Shown: positions 15,450-24,286 of the stretch, piece after piece
Position numbering within the stretch: the first letter of the stretch is position 1
Layout: each line of letters starts with the position of its first letter
Source of the DNA: Streptomyces sp. GESEQ-35
Lineage (GTDB): Bacteria > Actinomycetota > Actinomycetes > Streptomycetales > Streptomycetaceae
DNA: 64,000 nucleotides
Assembly: GCF_017948485.1 (NCBI RefSeq)
Contig: NZ_JAFFSX010000022.1
Coordinates: forward strand, 62,001-126,000
Direction: 5' to 3'
Notes under the pieces: generated by a model
Told to the model about the DNA's origin: nothing
Seen by the model: the letters and a program-made list of their open reading frames with translations, nothing else
Database searches by the model: none
Translations under genes and position numbers: made by a program

Positions 15450-16409
15450 TCAGCGTCCGGGTACGTACCCCAGCTTCTTGTCGACCACGTTCACCAGAGA
15501 TCTGCCCGCCTCCCAGCGTTCGTACAACTCCACGAACTGCCTGCCGAGTTCGTCCCGCCAGCCGATCGTGTCGCCGCTCATGTGCGGGGACACGATCAGA
15601 CCCGGGAGCTGCCACAACGGGCTGTCGGGGGTGAGGGGCTCATGCTCGAAGACATCCAGCGCGGCGCCCGCGATCCACCGCTTGGCCAGCGCCTCGGCGA
15701 GCGCGTCCTCGACGACCAGCTGACCGCGGCCGATGTTGATGAAGCGGGCGGAGGGCTGCATCATGCCGAAGCGGCGGGCGTCGAACATGCCGTACGTCTG
15801 CTCGGTGAGCGGCGAGGCCGCGATCACCCAGTCGGCGCGGGCCATCAGCCGGTCGATGTCGGCGGGGCCGTGGATGCCGGTGCGCGGGGTGCGCCCGACC
15901 AGCGCCGTCGTGATCTCGAGGGCCTTGAGGGTACGGGCGATCGTCCGCCCGATCGGGCCCGAGCCGACGATGCACGCGCGCGTGCCCGCCACCCGCTGCG
16001 ACTCGCGGTGCCGCCACTCCCGCGCGCGCTGTAGCTCCCACGTCCGCGGCAGATCCTTGGCCATCGTGAGGACGAGTGCGGCGACGTACTCGGCGATCGG
16101 CTGGTCGAAGACGCCGCGGGCGTTGGTCACCACCGTGTCGGAGGCGGCCAGTTCGGGACACATCAGATGGTCCACGCCCGCGCTCGCCGTATGCACCCAG
16201 CGCGGGCGCGGACCGTCGCCCGGCCAGGCCGCGCGCACGACGTGCGAGGTGAAGTCCCAGACGAGCAGCACATCGGCGTGCGGGAGGCGTTCGGCGAGGG
16301 TCGACGGGTCCGCGTGCTCGATCCGCGCGCGGCCGGTCAGGCGGCCGAGGCGGGGCGGCGGCTCGGCGTCGAGGACGAGGAGGGTGGGCGCGGACGGGGG
16401 AGAGGTCAT
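15450..16409 (-). CDS. D-2-hydroxyacid dehydrogenase
   Basis: A 319-aa NAD(P)-dependent dehydrogenase that interconverts a 2-oxoacid and a D-2-hydroxyacid. The Rossmann glycine motif is IVGSGPIGRTIA (about residues 145-156). The catalytic Arg lies in FINIGRGQLVVEDAL, the Glu in FEHEPL and the His in SPHMSGDTIG. The ATG at 16409 has no obvious SD; the ORF extends upstream without typical start context. First gene of an operon with the amidase, divergent from the maleate-isomerase pair. The exact substrate cannot be read from sequence. Confidence 0.88.
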   Translation of the reverse strand: MTSPPSAPTLLVLDAEPPPRLGRLTGRARIEHADPSTLAERLPHADVLLVWDFTSHVVRAAWPGDGPRPRWVHTASAGVDHLMCPELAASDTVVTNARGVFDQPIAEYVAALVLTMAKDLPRTWELQRAREWRHRESQRVAGTRACIVGSGPIGRTIARTLKALEITTALVGRTPRTGIHGPADIDRLMARADWVIAASPLTEQTYGMFDARRFGMMQPSARFINIGRGQLVVEDALAEALAKRWIAGAALDVFEHEPLTPDSPLWQLPGLIVSPHMSGDTIGWRDELGRQFVELYERWEAGRSLVNVVDKKLGYVPGR

Positions 16410-16583
16410 TCGGGGAGCCGTTTCTCGGCGGCGAAGGCCGTCTGACGTGGGCGGTGATACGGCGGTAACAACACGTTGACCTGCGGGCGACATGCGAGGA
16501 TTGACCACGCTCGCACCCGAACCTACCTTCGTCAACATGGGCGGGCGTCGGGTCCGCTGACCCTGGTTTCTCATGTGAGGCCG

Positions 16584-17384
16584 GTGCCTGCCGTGGATGT
16601 CTCCTTTCTGGGTGGACCGCGCCCTCAGCGCGGTGTCGGTGTAGTCGCCCCCTTCGACTTCGCGCTCGACCGTGAGCTGTGGCGATGGATGCCCGACGAG
16701 GTCTCCCTCCACCTCACCCGCACGCCGTTCGTGCCCGTCGAGGTCAGCCTCGACCTGGCCCGGCTGGTCAGCGAACACGAGACGCTCGGCGACGCCGTGC
16801 GCACCCTGAACGCCATCGCGCCCGAGGTCGTCGCCTACGCCTGCACCTCCGGCAGCTTCGTCGGCGGCGTCGCGGGCGAACGCGCGATGTGCGAGGCGAT
16901 GACCCGCGAGGGCGCGGTCCCGTCCGTCACGACGTCCGGTGCCCTGCTGGAGGCGCTGACCGAGCTCCGCGTACGCCGGGTGGCGCTGGTGACGCCGTAC
17001 ACCGTGTCCGTGACCCGCTCGCTGGAGGAGTATGTGGCGGAAGCGGGCGTCACGGTCACGGGCTGCGCCTTCATGGGCCTGACGCGGCACATCTGGAAGG
17101 TGCCGTACCGGGATGTGGCGGACATGGCCCGGCAGGCGGTGGGCGAGGGCGGGGCGGACGCCCTGTTCATCAGCTGTACCAACCTGCCGACATACGACGT
17201 GATCCCCCAGTTGGAGGCGGAACTGCGCCTACCGGTCATGTCGGCCAACCAGGTCACGATGTGGGCGGCCCTGCGCCGATTGGGTACCCGGGCAGTGGGG
17301 CCGTATCAGCGGCTGGTCGATCCGGCCGCGCGTACCGGCCCCGTACTGCCGGAGGAAGAGCAGCAGCAGGAAGGTTGGACATGA
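16584..17384 (+). CDS. Maleate isomerase / Asp-Glu racemase superfamily protein
   Basis: A roughly 266-aa member of the maleate cis-trans isomerase / arylmalonate decarboxylase group. Both catalytic cysteines are present: ACTSGSF (first half) and ISCTNLPTYDVIPQ (second half), so an isomerase or racemase mechanism is possible. The GTG at 16584 follows a GAGG by three bases; GTGs at 16575 and 16593 are alternatives. It overlaps the next gene by ATGA, and the two paralogues probably work on the same substrate or form a heteromer. Confidence 0.82.
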   Translation: MPAVDVSFLGGPRPQRGVGVVAPFDFALDRELWRWMPDEVSLHLTRTPFVPVEVSLDLARLVSEHETLGDAVRTLNAIAPEVVAYACTSGSFVGGVAGERAMCEAMTREGAVPSVTTSGALLEALTELRVRRVALVTPYTVSVTRSLEEYVAEAGVTVTGCAFMGLTRHIWKVPYRDVADMARQAVGEGGADALFISCTNLPTYDVIPQLEAELRLPVMSANQVTMWAALRRLGTRAVGPYQRLVDPAARTGPVLPEEEQQQEGWT

Positions 17385-18112
17385 CCGCACTCGGTTTCCT
17401 CTACCCGGGCCACTCCGCCGAGGACGACTATCCGCGCATCGAGCAGCTGCTGGGCAGCGACATCAGGCTCGACGTCGTCCACACGGACATCGGCGAGGAC
17501 GCCCACCGGGTCGACGCCCTGCTGCGGATGGGCGCGGCGGAACGCCTGTCGGCGGGCGTCGAATCCCTCCGCCTGACCGGCGCGGAGGCCGTGGTGTGGG
17601 CCTGCACCAGCGGCAGTTTCGTCTACGGCTGGGAGGGCGCCCACGATCAGGTCCGCAGCCTCGCCCGCACCGCCGGCATGCCCGCGTCCTCGACGTCCTT
17701 CGCCTTCGTGCACGCGGTACGGGAGCTGGACGTGCGGCGGGTCGCGGTCGGGGCGACGTACCCGGACGACGTGGCGGACCTGTTCGCCGCGTTCCTGCGG
17801 GCCGCAGGCGCGGAGGTGCTGTCCGTCCGCGGCTCCGGGATCATCACGGCCGCGGAGGTCGGCACGTGGGGCGAGGAAGAGGTGCTGGCGCTGGCGCGCG
17901 AGGCGGACCACGCGGACGCGGACGCGGTCCTCCTCCCCGACACCGCCCTCCACACGGCCTCCTGCCTCCCGACCCTGGAGAAGGAACTGTCCAAGCCGGT
18001 CCTCACCGCCAACCAGGTCACGGTCTGGGAGGCCCTGCGACTGACGGACCGCCGCGTGAACGCGCCGGAGCTGGGTTCCTTGTTCACGAGGGAACCGATC
18101 GTCCAGGCATGA
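17381..18112 (+). CDS. Maleate isomerase-like paralogue lacking the second catalytic Cys
   Basis: A 243-aa paralogue of the preceding protein. The first cysteine motif is intact (ACTSGSFVYGWEGAHDQ). At the position of the second (SCTNLPT upstream) it reads PDTALHT, so Asp replaces Cys. Loss of one of the two cysteines is what distinguishes decarboxylases of this superfamily from isomerases and racemases, although in arylmalonate decarboxylase it is the other cysteine that is lost. It may be a decarboxylase, a different lyase, or a non-catalytic partner. Its start overlaps the upstream stop (ATGA). Confidence 0.8.
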   Translation: MTALGFLYPGHSAEDDYPRIEQLLGSDIRLDVVHTDIGEDAHRVDALLRMGAAERLSAGVESLRLTGAEAVVWACTSGSFVYGWEGAHDQVRSLARTAGMPASSTSFAFVHAVRELDVRRVAVGATYPDDVADLFAAFLRAAGAEVLSVRGSGIITAAEVGTWGEEEVLALAREADHADADAVLLPDTALHTASCLPTLEKELSKPVLTANQVTVWEALRLTDRRVNAPELGSLFTREPIVQA

Positions 18113-18132
18113 GCCCACTCGCCCCTGCCGCT

Positions 18133-18231
18133 GGCTCAAGGTTCAGCCCCTCCGGCGTTTGAGGAGCGGGGTCGAAGGGGCGGAGCCCCTTCAGGACGGG
18201 ACGGGTAGGGGCGGCGGGGGCGAAAACCCTC
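18133..18231. repeat. Streptomyces intergenic repeat (palindromic, cag-cccctccggcg type)
   Basis: CCCCTCCGGCGTTTGAGGAG is followed by AAGGGGCGGAGCCCCTT and a G-rich tail. I recognise this as a copy of an element found many times between genes in Streptomyces genomes. It contains a strong internal stem (GGGGC gga GCCCC) and probably doubles as terminator for the isomerase pair. Confidence 0.65.
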
Positions 18232-18249
18232 CCGGGAATAAACGGAGAC

Positions 18250-18300
18250 AGCCTCCTGTTGACCTGCCGCGGACAGCGCACGGCACCAACACAGGAGGCT
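18250..18300 (+). promoter_or_regulatory. Inverted repeat that sequesters the SD of the oxidoreductase gene
   Basis: AGCCTCCTGT (18250-18259) is the exact reverse complement of ACAGGAGGCT (18291-18300), which contains the AGGAGG of the following GTG start. If both arms are in the transcript, the SD is paired, so translation may be conditional. Confidence 0.45.
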
Positions 18301-18305
18301 TCACC

Positions 18306-19397
18306 GTGACGGCAGACGAGATCCGGGGCACAGCGCAGGGCACGGCCCCCACCCCCCTCTCCGTACTGGACCTGGTCACCGTCGGCGCGGGCCACACCGC
18401 CACCGAGGCGCTCCGGACCAGCGTCGAGCTGTCCCGCCTCGCGGAGTCCCGCGGCTTCCACCGCTACTGGGTCGCCGAGCACCACTCCATGCCCGGCGTG
18501 GCCTCGTCGTCGCCCGCCGTGATCCTCGCCCACCTCGCCGCCCACACGAACCGCATCCGCCTCGGCTCGGGCGGAGTGATGCTCCCGAACCACGCCCCGC
18601 TCGTCATCGCGGAGCAGTTCGGCACGCTGGAGGCCATGGCCCCCGGCCGTATCGACCTGGGCCTCGGCCGCGCCCCCGGCACGGACGGCGCCACCGCCGC
18701 GGCCCTCCGCCGCACGGACCGCCTCAACGAAGGCGCCGACGACTTCCCCGAACAGCTCGCCGAGCTCAACCGGTTCCTGGACGACGACTTCCCCGACGGC
18801 CACCCCTACCGCCGGATCCACGCCGTCCCCGGCCCGGTCCAGGCGACCAGCCCCGGCGGTGTCCAGTCCCCGCACCGCCCGCCGGTCTGGCTCCTCGGCT
18901 CCTCCGGCTTCAGCGCCCGTCTCGCCGCCGTCCTCGGCCTGCCCTTCGCCTTCGCGCACCACTTCTCGGCGCAGAACACGATCCCGGCCCTGGACCTCTA
19001 CCGGGAGTCCTTCCAGCCGTCCGCCGTCCTCGACGAGCCGTACGCCGTCATCGGCGTCTCCGCGCTCGCGACCGAGGACGAGAAGGAGGCCCGCCGTCAG
19101 GTCATGGCCGGGGCGCTGAACATGATCCGCCTGCGTACCGGCCGTCCCGGTCTCGTCCCCACCCCCGAGGAAGCCGAGGCCTACGAATTCAGCCCCATGG
19201 AGCGGGAGTTCATCGGCTCCTGGAACTCCAACATCATCCACGGCACCGCCGACGAGGTCCGCGCAGGCCTCGACGACCTCCAAAAGCGCACCGGAGCCGA
19301 TGAGTTGATGCTCACCTCGCACGCCCACGACGGAGCGCTGCGCGTCCGCAGCTACGAACTCATCGCGGACGCCTACGGATTGCCGACCGCCGCCTGA
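18306..19397 (+). CDS. LLM-class (luciferase-like) flavin-dependent oxidoreductase
   Basis: A 363-aa single-component luciferase-like protein. Family landmarks are FHRYWVAEHHSMPGVASSSP near residue 57, GSGGVMLPNHAPLVIAEQFG near 92 and RIDLGLGRAPGTD near 116, the usual features of the TIM-barrel flavin-binding subgroup often annotated as alkanal-monooxygenase-like. GTG start with AGGAGG seven bases upstream, the SD being part of an inverted repeat. The 3' end overlaps the convergent GGDEF-EAL gene by 25 bases. Substrate unknown; position next to the catabolic genes suggests, but does not prove, a shared pathway. Confidence 0.87.
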   Translation: MTADEIRGTAQGTAPTPLSVLDLVTVGAGHTATEALRTSVELSRLAESRGFHRYWVAEHHSMPGVASSSPAVILAHLAAHTNRIRLGSGGVMLPNHAPLVIAEQFGTLEAMAPGRIDLGLGRAPGTDGATAAALRRTDRLNEGADDFPEQLAELNRFLDDDFPDGHPYRRIHAVPGPVQATSPGGVQSPHRPPVWLLGSSGFSARLAAVLGLPFAFAHHFSAQNTIPALDLYRESFQPSAVLDEPYAVIGVSALATEDEKEARRQVMAGALNMIRLRTGRPGLVPTPEEAEAYEFSPMEREFIGSWNSNIIHGTADEVRAGLDDLQKRTGADELMLTSHAHDGALRVRSYELIADAYGLPTAA

Positions 19398-21166
19398 ACC
19401 CCCGGCGGGCCCAGCAGCTCGGAGATACGATCCGGCGACACCGGACGGGAGTACAGCCACCCCTGCCCGGTGTCGCAGCCGATCCGCCGAAGACGGGTGG
19501 CCTGCGACGACGTTTCCACGCACTCCGCCGTGACGGTCAGCCCCAGCCGGTGGGCGAGCTGGATCATCGCCTCGACGATGACCTCGTCCGCCGGGTTGGG
19601 CGCCACGGCCTTGTCGGCCTTGTCATCGGAGCTGTCGTACTGGAAGCCCCGTACGAACGACCCGTCCAGCTTCAGCACCGACACCGGCAGCCGGCTGAGA
19701 TACGCCAGGTTCGAGTAGCCGGTGCCGAAGTCGTCGATCGCGATGCCCACGCCCATCGCGCTCAGCGCCTGGAGTGCCTGGAGGGGACGCCCGGCCGAGC
19801 CCATCACCGCCGACTCGGTGAGCTCCAGTTGGAGCAGATGCGGCTCCAGTCCCGTCTCCGCCAGCGTCTCGGCCACGTCCGCGACCAGGTCCGAGTCCCA
19901 GACCTGACGGACCGCGACGTTGACGCTGACGAACAGCGGCGGCTCTTCCGGGTGCTCCAACTGCCAGCGCCGCGCCTGCCGGCAGGCGGTCGCCAGCACC
20001 CAGCGGCCGAGCGGCACGATCGAACCGTCCTCCTCCGCCAATCCGATGAACCGATTCGGCGTCAGTACGCCGAACTGTGGATGGTTCCATCTGACCAACG
20101 CCTCGACCCCGCGCACCCGTCCGTCCTCCATGCCCACCAACGGCTGGTATTCGAGGGTGAATTCACCGCGCTCGATGGCCGGACGGAGGGTGGAGGCCAG
20201 GGCCTGGCGGGTCATGCGGTGGGCGTTGCGCTCCGGGTCGAAGAGCGTCCAGCGGTCCTTGCCGTCGGCCTTCGCCCAGTACAGCGTGGTGTCGGCGACC
20301 TGCATCAGACCGGTCGCCGTCGTCCCCGCCGCCTGGCGTTCGACCACGCCGATCGACGCCGAGAGCGACAGCCGCTGGCCGGACAGGTCGAAGGGCGCCT
20401 GTAGCGCCTTCAGCACCGACTCGGCCAGTTCGGCGAGTTGCTCGGTGCCCGTCGAGTCCTCGACCAGCAGGGCGAATTCGTCCCCGCCGAGCCGTGCCAC
20501 CAGCGGCGTGCTCGCCCGGGCGTAACCGGCCTCGTCCGCGCAGCGCGTGAGGCGTTCCGCCACGGCGGCCAGCAGCCGGTCGCCGACCCGGTGGCCGAGC
20601 GTGTCGTTGACCGCCTTGAAGCCGTCCAGGTCCAGATAGCACAGCCCGATCCGTCCGGTGCCACCCTCGTCGTACGACTCCGCCTCCAGCGCGGCCGAAA
20701 GGCGCTCGAAGAACAGCGTGCGGTTGGGCAGCCGGGTCACCGGGTCATGCATCTGCAAGTGCCGCAGCCGCGCCTGGAGTTCACGCCGGGCACTGATGTC
20801 GGCGACGGACAGCAGCACCGCCTCGGCCCGGTCCGGCAGCGGCCCGACCATGACCTGCACCCACACCGCGTGTCCGTCGGGATGCTTGATACGACGCGTG
20901 CAGCGCAGCCGCGCCTCCCGCCCGCGCAGTACCTCGCGATACGCGTGCCAGGTACGGGCGTCGGACGCCAGGTCCACCAGATCGGCGGCGAGCCGCCCGG
21001 CCAACGCCCCTGACTGCGCGCCGATCAGGGCGCCGAGCGCTTCGTTGGCACTGACGACCAGGCCCTCGCGGTCGACCACGGCCATCGCGAGCGGGGCCGC
21101 GGTGAAGGCGGAACGGAAGTCGACTGCTGGGGCCAAAGTGTCCGGGTCGGTACCGGGCGAAGACAT
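19373..21166 (-). CDS. PAS-GGDEF-EAL cyclic-di-GMP turnover protein
   Basis: A 597-aa cytoplasmic signalling protein. Residues ~15-130 form a PAS domain (AMAVVDREGLVVSANEALGA). The GGDEF domain (~140-310) has an intact LGGDEFALL. The EAL domain (~330-590) has VEALVRWNHP and IDDFGTGYSNLAYL. Both catalytic signatures are intact, so it may make and degrade c-di-GMP, a second messenger that controls Streptomyces development through BldD. No membrane segment is evident. ATG at 21166 with a GAGAG SD; the much longer ORF upstream is not coding-like. Tail-to-tail overlap with the oxidoreductase gene. Confidence 0.9.
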   Translation of the reverse strand: MSSPGTDPDTLAPAVDFRSAFTAAPLAMAVVDREGLVVSANEALGALIGAQSGALAGRLAADLVDLASDARTWHAYREVLRGREARLRCTRRIKHPDGHAVWVQVMVGPLPDRAEAVLLSVADISARRELQARLRHLQMHDPVTRLPNRTLFFERLSAALEAESYDEGGTGRIGLCYLDLDGFKAVNDTLGHRVGDRLLAAVAERLTRCADEAGYARASTPLVARLGGDEFALLVEDSTGTEQLAELAESVLKALQAPFDLSGQRLSLSASIGVVERQAAGTTATGLMQVADTTLYWAKADGKDRWTLFDPERNAHRMTRQALASTLRPAIERGEFTLEYQPLVGMEDGRVRGVEALVRWNHPQFGVLTPNRFIGLAEEDGSIVPLGRWVLATACRQARRWQLEHPEEPPLFVSVNVAVRQVWDSDLVADVAETLAETGLEPHLLQLELTESAVMGSAGRPLQALQALSAMGVGIAIDDFGTGYSNLAYLSRLPVSVLKLDGSFVRGFQYDSSDDKADKAVAPNPADEVIVEAMIQLAHRLGLTVTAECVETSSQATRLRRIGCDTGQGWLYSRPVSPDRISELLGPPGVQAAVGNP

Positions 21167-21626
21167 TTCATTACTCTCTGTGACAGCAGGTCGGATGAGA
21201 TCTGCCGTGGGCGCCGGCCCTTCGGACGTTCCGCTCACCGCTTGCTCCCGCAGTGCACTCGATCTTCGGATGGGTCTCGTCGGGTTGGCCGACCGGGAGG
21301 AAGGCCGCCGGGCCGTGTCCGGGCTGGAAAGTGTGCCGATCATAGAGGCTGGCCTCCGGCCCTTCCAGCCACTCTCCAGTGTCCCCGACGCACCGGCCTT
21401 TCTGGCAGATCGTTTCTGCCCGCACATGGGCGGGTTCTTCGGCCCCCCGACCGCATGTGACGTTCCGTGAGCGATTCGGGGGTGTCGTCTCTGGCGGTTG
21501 TCGCTGGTGGTCTCTTCTGACGGTCTCTCCGGTCCCTCACTCATCTGGTTCAGACAAACAGGACGTAGTACGACAATCTCCCACAGGCTGGATGCGGTGT
21601 CCCGCGAACCGCACCCGGAGGTCCCC

Positions 21627-22940
21627 GTGCCGCGTCAGCTCTCCCTCATCGGACTCACCCATGTGGTCCGCCGAGGGTTCGGTGGGATGGCGGCGCGGCC
21701 CCGACTGCGCAGTACGGCCGCGGTGTTCACCACGATGTCCGCGCTCGCCGCGACCTCCCTGATCACGGGCCCCTCGGTCGCCGAGCCCTTCTCGGCGGCC
21801 TCGTGCGCCCTGCATCGCACCGACGCCCATCACTCGGAGGGCGTCGACACCTGGAACGCCGCCTATCCCCGCCCGGCCCGTCAACTGGACGCGGTCATGG
21901 TGTTCCTTTCCTTCCCGGACTCCGCCCCGCTGACCACCCCCGTCGAACTGGCCGCCGACCACTTCCCGGCCACCAGCCGCTTCTTCGAACGCGCCTCCTA
22001 CGGCCGTTTCACCCTGCGCCCGCACCCACTCCGGCGCTGGATCGGTATGCCCCAGTCGTCGACCTCGTACGCCATACAGCGCGACTGGAATTCCGCGCAC
22101 CGGGCGGCGTTCCTGCGCGACGCCATGGCGTCGGCCGATCCGCACGTCGATTTCTCGCGCTACGACATCGTCTACTTCGTCGCCGATCCGCACGCCCCCG
22201 GCGTCGACTCGGACGCGACGAAGGTCGTCAACCTGGAGGCTCCGCTGCGGGCCGACGGCACGGATCTGCACCGGGTCGTCACGGTCTTCGAACAGCACCC
22301 GCCGGACCGGCTGGTCCTGGCCCATGAGACCGGTCATGTCTTCGATCTGCCGGACCTGTACCACCGTCCGAGGGACGGCAAGGGCGACTGGGACACCTAT
22401 GTGGGCGACTGGGACCTGATGGGCAGCCAGTTCGGCCTTGCGCCGGACCTGTTCGGCTGGCACAAGTGGAAGCTGGGCTGGCTGGACGGGCGGCAGGTGC
22501 GGTGCGTGCAGGGCAGTGGACCCACCCGGCTGACCCTGGAGCCGCTCGCGGCGGGCCCCGGCGTCCCGGCGGTCGGCGCCGCGGGCGCCCCGTCCTTCGG
22601 CCTCGGCCGCGGCACCAAGGTGGCCATCGTCCGCACCGGCGCCGACACGGCCCTCGCCTTCGAGGCACGCGGCCCCGTCGGCAACGACGCGACAGCCTGC
22701 CGTCAGGGCATCCTCGTCTACCGCATCCGCAGCGGCGAGGAATCCGGCGGCGGCCCGATCGAGGTCATCGACGCCCATCCCCGCACCGAGGCCTGCTGGG
22801 AGAACTCGGTCTACCCACCCCTCGCGGACGCCCCGGTCGCCCTCGGCGAGACCTTCACGGTGCCGGGTGAGCCGGTCCGGGTGGAGGTGGAGGGGCGCAC
22901 GGCGGCGGGGGCTTGGACGGTGAAGATCACGGGTGGGTGA
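21627..22940 (+). CDS. Secreted M6-like metalloprotease domain protein
   Basis: A 437-aa exported protein. The N-terminus is long and basic (VVRRGFGGMAARPRLRS) then hydrophobic (AAVFTTMSALAATSLI), fitting a signal peptide ending near residue 55. The catalytic zinc motif is VLAHETGHVFDLPDLYH (HExxH, with downstream Asp/His), near residue 225, within an M6/immune-inhibitor-A-like fold. GTG start with GGAGG five to six bases upstream. Ends at a strong bidirectional hairpin shared with tRNA-Lys. Likely degrades extracellular protein; the target is unknown. Confidence 0.8.
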   Translation: MPRQLSLIGLTHVVRRGFGGMAARPRLRSTAAVFTTMSALAATSLITGPSVAEPFSAASCALHRTDAHHSEGVDTWNAAYPRPARQLDAVMVFLSFPDSAPLTTPVELAADHFPATSRFFERASYGRFTLRPHPLRRWIGMPQSSTSYAIQRDWNSAHRAAFLRDAMASADPHVDFSRYDIVYFVADPHAPGVDSDATKVVNLEAPLRADGTDLHRVVTVFEQHPPDRLVLAHETGHVFDLPDLYHRPRDGKGDWDTYVGDWDLMGSQFGLAPDLFGWHKWKLGWLDGRQVRCVQGSGPTRLTLEPLAAGPGVPAVGAAGAPSFGLGRGTKVAIVRTGADTALAFEARGPVGNDATACRQGILVYRIRSGEESGGGPIEVIDAHPRTEACWENSVYPPLADAPVALGETFTVPGEPVRVEVEGRTAAGAWTVKITGG

Positions 22941-22969
22941 CCGCTCGGCCGACGCCGCGCAGAAACGAC

Positions 22970-23014
22970 GATGGCGAGGCCGGTTCGCGCATTCCGCGAA
23001 CATGCCTCGCCATC
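22970..23014. terminator. Bidirectional terminator between M6-like gene and tRNA-Lys
   Basis: Outer 10-bp perfect stem GATGGCGAGG / CCTCGCCATC enclosing an inner TTCGCG / CGCGAA stem. It lies between two convergent transcription units. Confidence 0.7.
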
Positions 23015-23021
23015 GACAACG

Positions 23022-23095
23022 TGCGCCGCCAGGGACTCGAACCCCGGACCCGCTGATTAAGAGTCAGCTGCTCTAACCAACTGAGCTAGCGGCGC
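23022..23095 (-). tRNA. tRNA-Lys (CTT anticodon)
   Basis: Read on the minus strand, the 7-bp acceptor stem is GCGCCGC / GCGGCGC with discriminator A. The D arm is GCTCAGTTGGTTAGAGC, the anticodon loop is CTCTTAA between GCTGA and TCAGC, and the T arm is CGGGGTTCGAGTCCCTG. No CCA is encoded. Its 5' end overlaps the last 10 bases of the upstream coding gene. Confidence 0.95.
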
Positions 23096-23712
23096 TTGCT
23101 GACGTCGTAGACCTTAGCATCCTGATCGGCGGGAGGAAAAATCGATATCCGTACGGTGGAGCGGGCCGCGCGCAGGGCCGCCCACAGCAGGATTTCCGGG
23201 CCCGGCAGCCAGGGGTGACGGGTGTCGGGGGCGACGAGCCAGCGGGACTGGACGCCGATCGCGCCCAGTGGTGCGGGGAGGGTCACGGCGTCGCCGTGGC
23301 CGTGACAGAGCAGGGGCGGGATGCCTCCGGTGCGGCGTTGCTCCCGGTCGCCGGCGCCCCACTCCTCCCAGTCCAGCAGCGACGGCAGCCGCTGTGCCGT
23401 ACCGGGCCCGGCCAGCAGCAGCATCCGCCCACGGAACACCGCCACCGGCCCGGACCCCGGCCCCTCGTCCCACAACCGGTCGAGCAGCTCACGCCCGAAG
23501 AGTGCGGGCGCGCTCACGACATCGAAGGCGGTACCGCACGGGAGGACGACCGGAGCGTGCGGCCGTTCTGCCCAGAGCGCGAGGGTGCTCCGCGGGTACA
23601 TGCCTGCGGACGCCAGCCATGCTGCCCCGTCCGAGGTGACCTCGGATACAGCGGGTGCACCGGATGCGTCGAATCGATCGGAGAACGGCTCATTGCGGGT
23701 GCTGGGGCTCAT
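23086..23712 (-). CDS. Bifunctional DNA primase/polymerase (prim-pol)-like protein
   Basis: A 208-aa protein resembling the N-terminal prim-pol domain family found singly in actinomycetes (WLASAGMYPRSTLALWAERP; VLPCGTAFDVVSAPALFGRE; IGVQSRWLVAPDTRHPWLPG). The classic acidic catalytic pair of active primase-polymerases is not evident to me, so it may be a non-catalytic relative. The stop codon lies inside the tRNA-Lys gene, so the mRNA would run into the tRNA. A perfect 12-bp palindrome lies 92 bp upstream of the ATG. Confidence 0.7.
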   Translation of the reverse strand: MSPSTRNEPFSDRFDASGAPAVSEVTSDGAAWLASAGMYPRSTLALWAERPHAPVVLPCGTAFDVVSAPALFGRELLDRLWDEGPGSGPVAVFRGRMLLLAGPGTAQRLPSLLDWEEWGAGDREQRRTGGIPPLLCHGHGDAVTLPAPLGAIGVQSRWLVAPDTRHPWLPGPEILLWAALRAARSTVRISIFPPADQDAKVYDVSKRR

Positions 23713-23803
23713 GCCATCAACATGTACCGGCGGTGAGCATCGGGTTCCGGAGAGTTGCGGGAAACCGGGACGGGAGGGGGTGGAAGGGAGTATCTTGCCC
23801 GCC

Positions 23804-23815
23804 TGGCATATGCCA
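23804..23815. promoter_or_regulatory. 12-bp perfect palindrome, second copy
   Basis: TGGCATATGCCA, identical to the site at 741-752, located 92 bp upstream of the prim-pol-like start and seven bases past the stop of the next minus-strand gene. Probably an operator for the prim-pol-like gene. Confidence 0.4.
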
Positions 23816-23821
23816 GTGCGC

Positions 23822-24193
23822 CTACACCGGGTCCGCGGTGCCCCGCCCGCCGTCTGAGGTACCCCCCATGAGGTCCCGCCCGAACTCGACCATCTTCTTC
23901 GCGTAGTCCTCGGTCCACTCGGCCCGCTCGGCGATGTCCGCCGCCGTCAGCCGGTCGAACCGTCGAGGATCCGCCAGTTGCGCGGCCGCCATCGCCTGGA
24001 ACTCCACCGCACGATCGGCCGCCGCCCGGAACGCCTGTGTCAGCTCCGTCGCCCGCGCCAGCAACGCGCGTGGATCCTCTATCGACTCCAGATCGAAGAA
24101 GTGCTCGGGGTCTTCAGCCACCTGCGCAGGCTCGAAGAGCAGGGGCGCGGGGCGAAGCCGCGGTTCGTTCCGACGCGGCGTGGGCTCCGCCAT
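23822..24193 (-). CDS. Hypothetical protein, helical
   Basis: A 123-aa charged, largely helical protein (DPRALLARATELTQAFRAAA; ADRAVEFQAMAAAQLADPRR; TAADIAERAEWTEDYAKKMV). No membrane segment or known motif. The ATG at 24193 has an excellent GAGGAGGAG six to eight bases upstream. Looks like a conserved actinobacterial small protein; function unknown. Confidence 0.7.
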   Translation of the reverse strand: MAEPTPRRNEPRLRPAPLLFEPAQVAEDPEHFFDLESIEDPRALLARATELTQAFRAAADRAVEFQAMAAAQLADPRRFDRLTAADIAERAEWTEDYAKKMVEFGRDLMGGTSDGGRGTADPV

Positions 24194-24286
24194 GTCTGTC
24201 TCCTCCTCGTACGTCACGGACCACCTCCCCCGCCAGCGTGGGACACCCCCAGCGGACAGGACCACCGTCCATTCTCTCGCGCCCAC

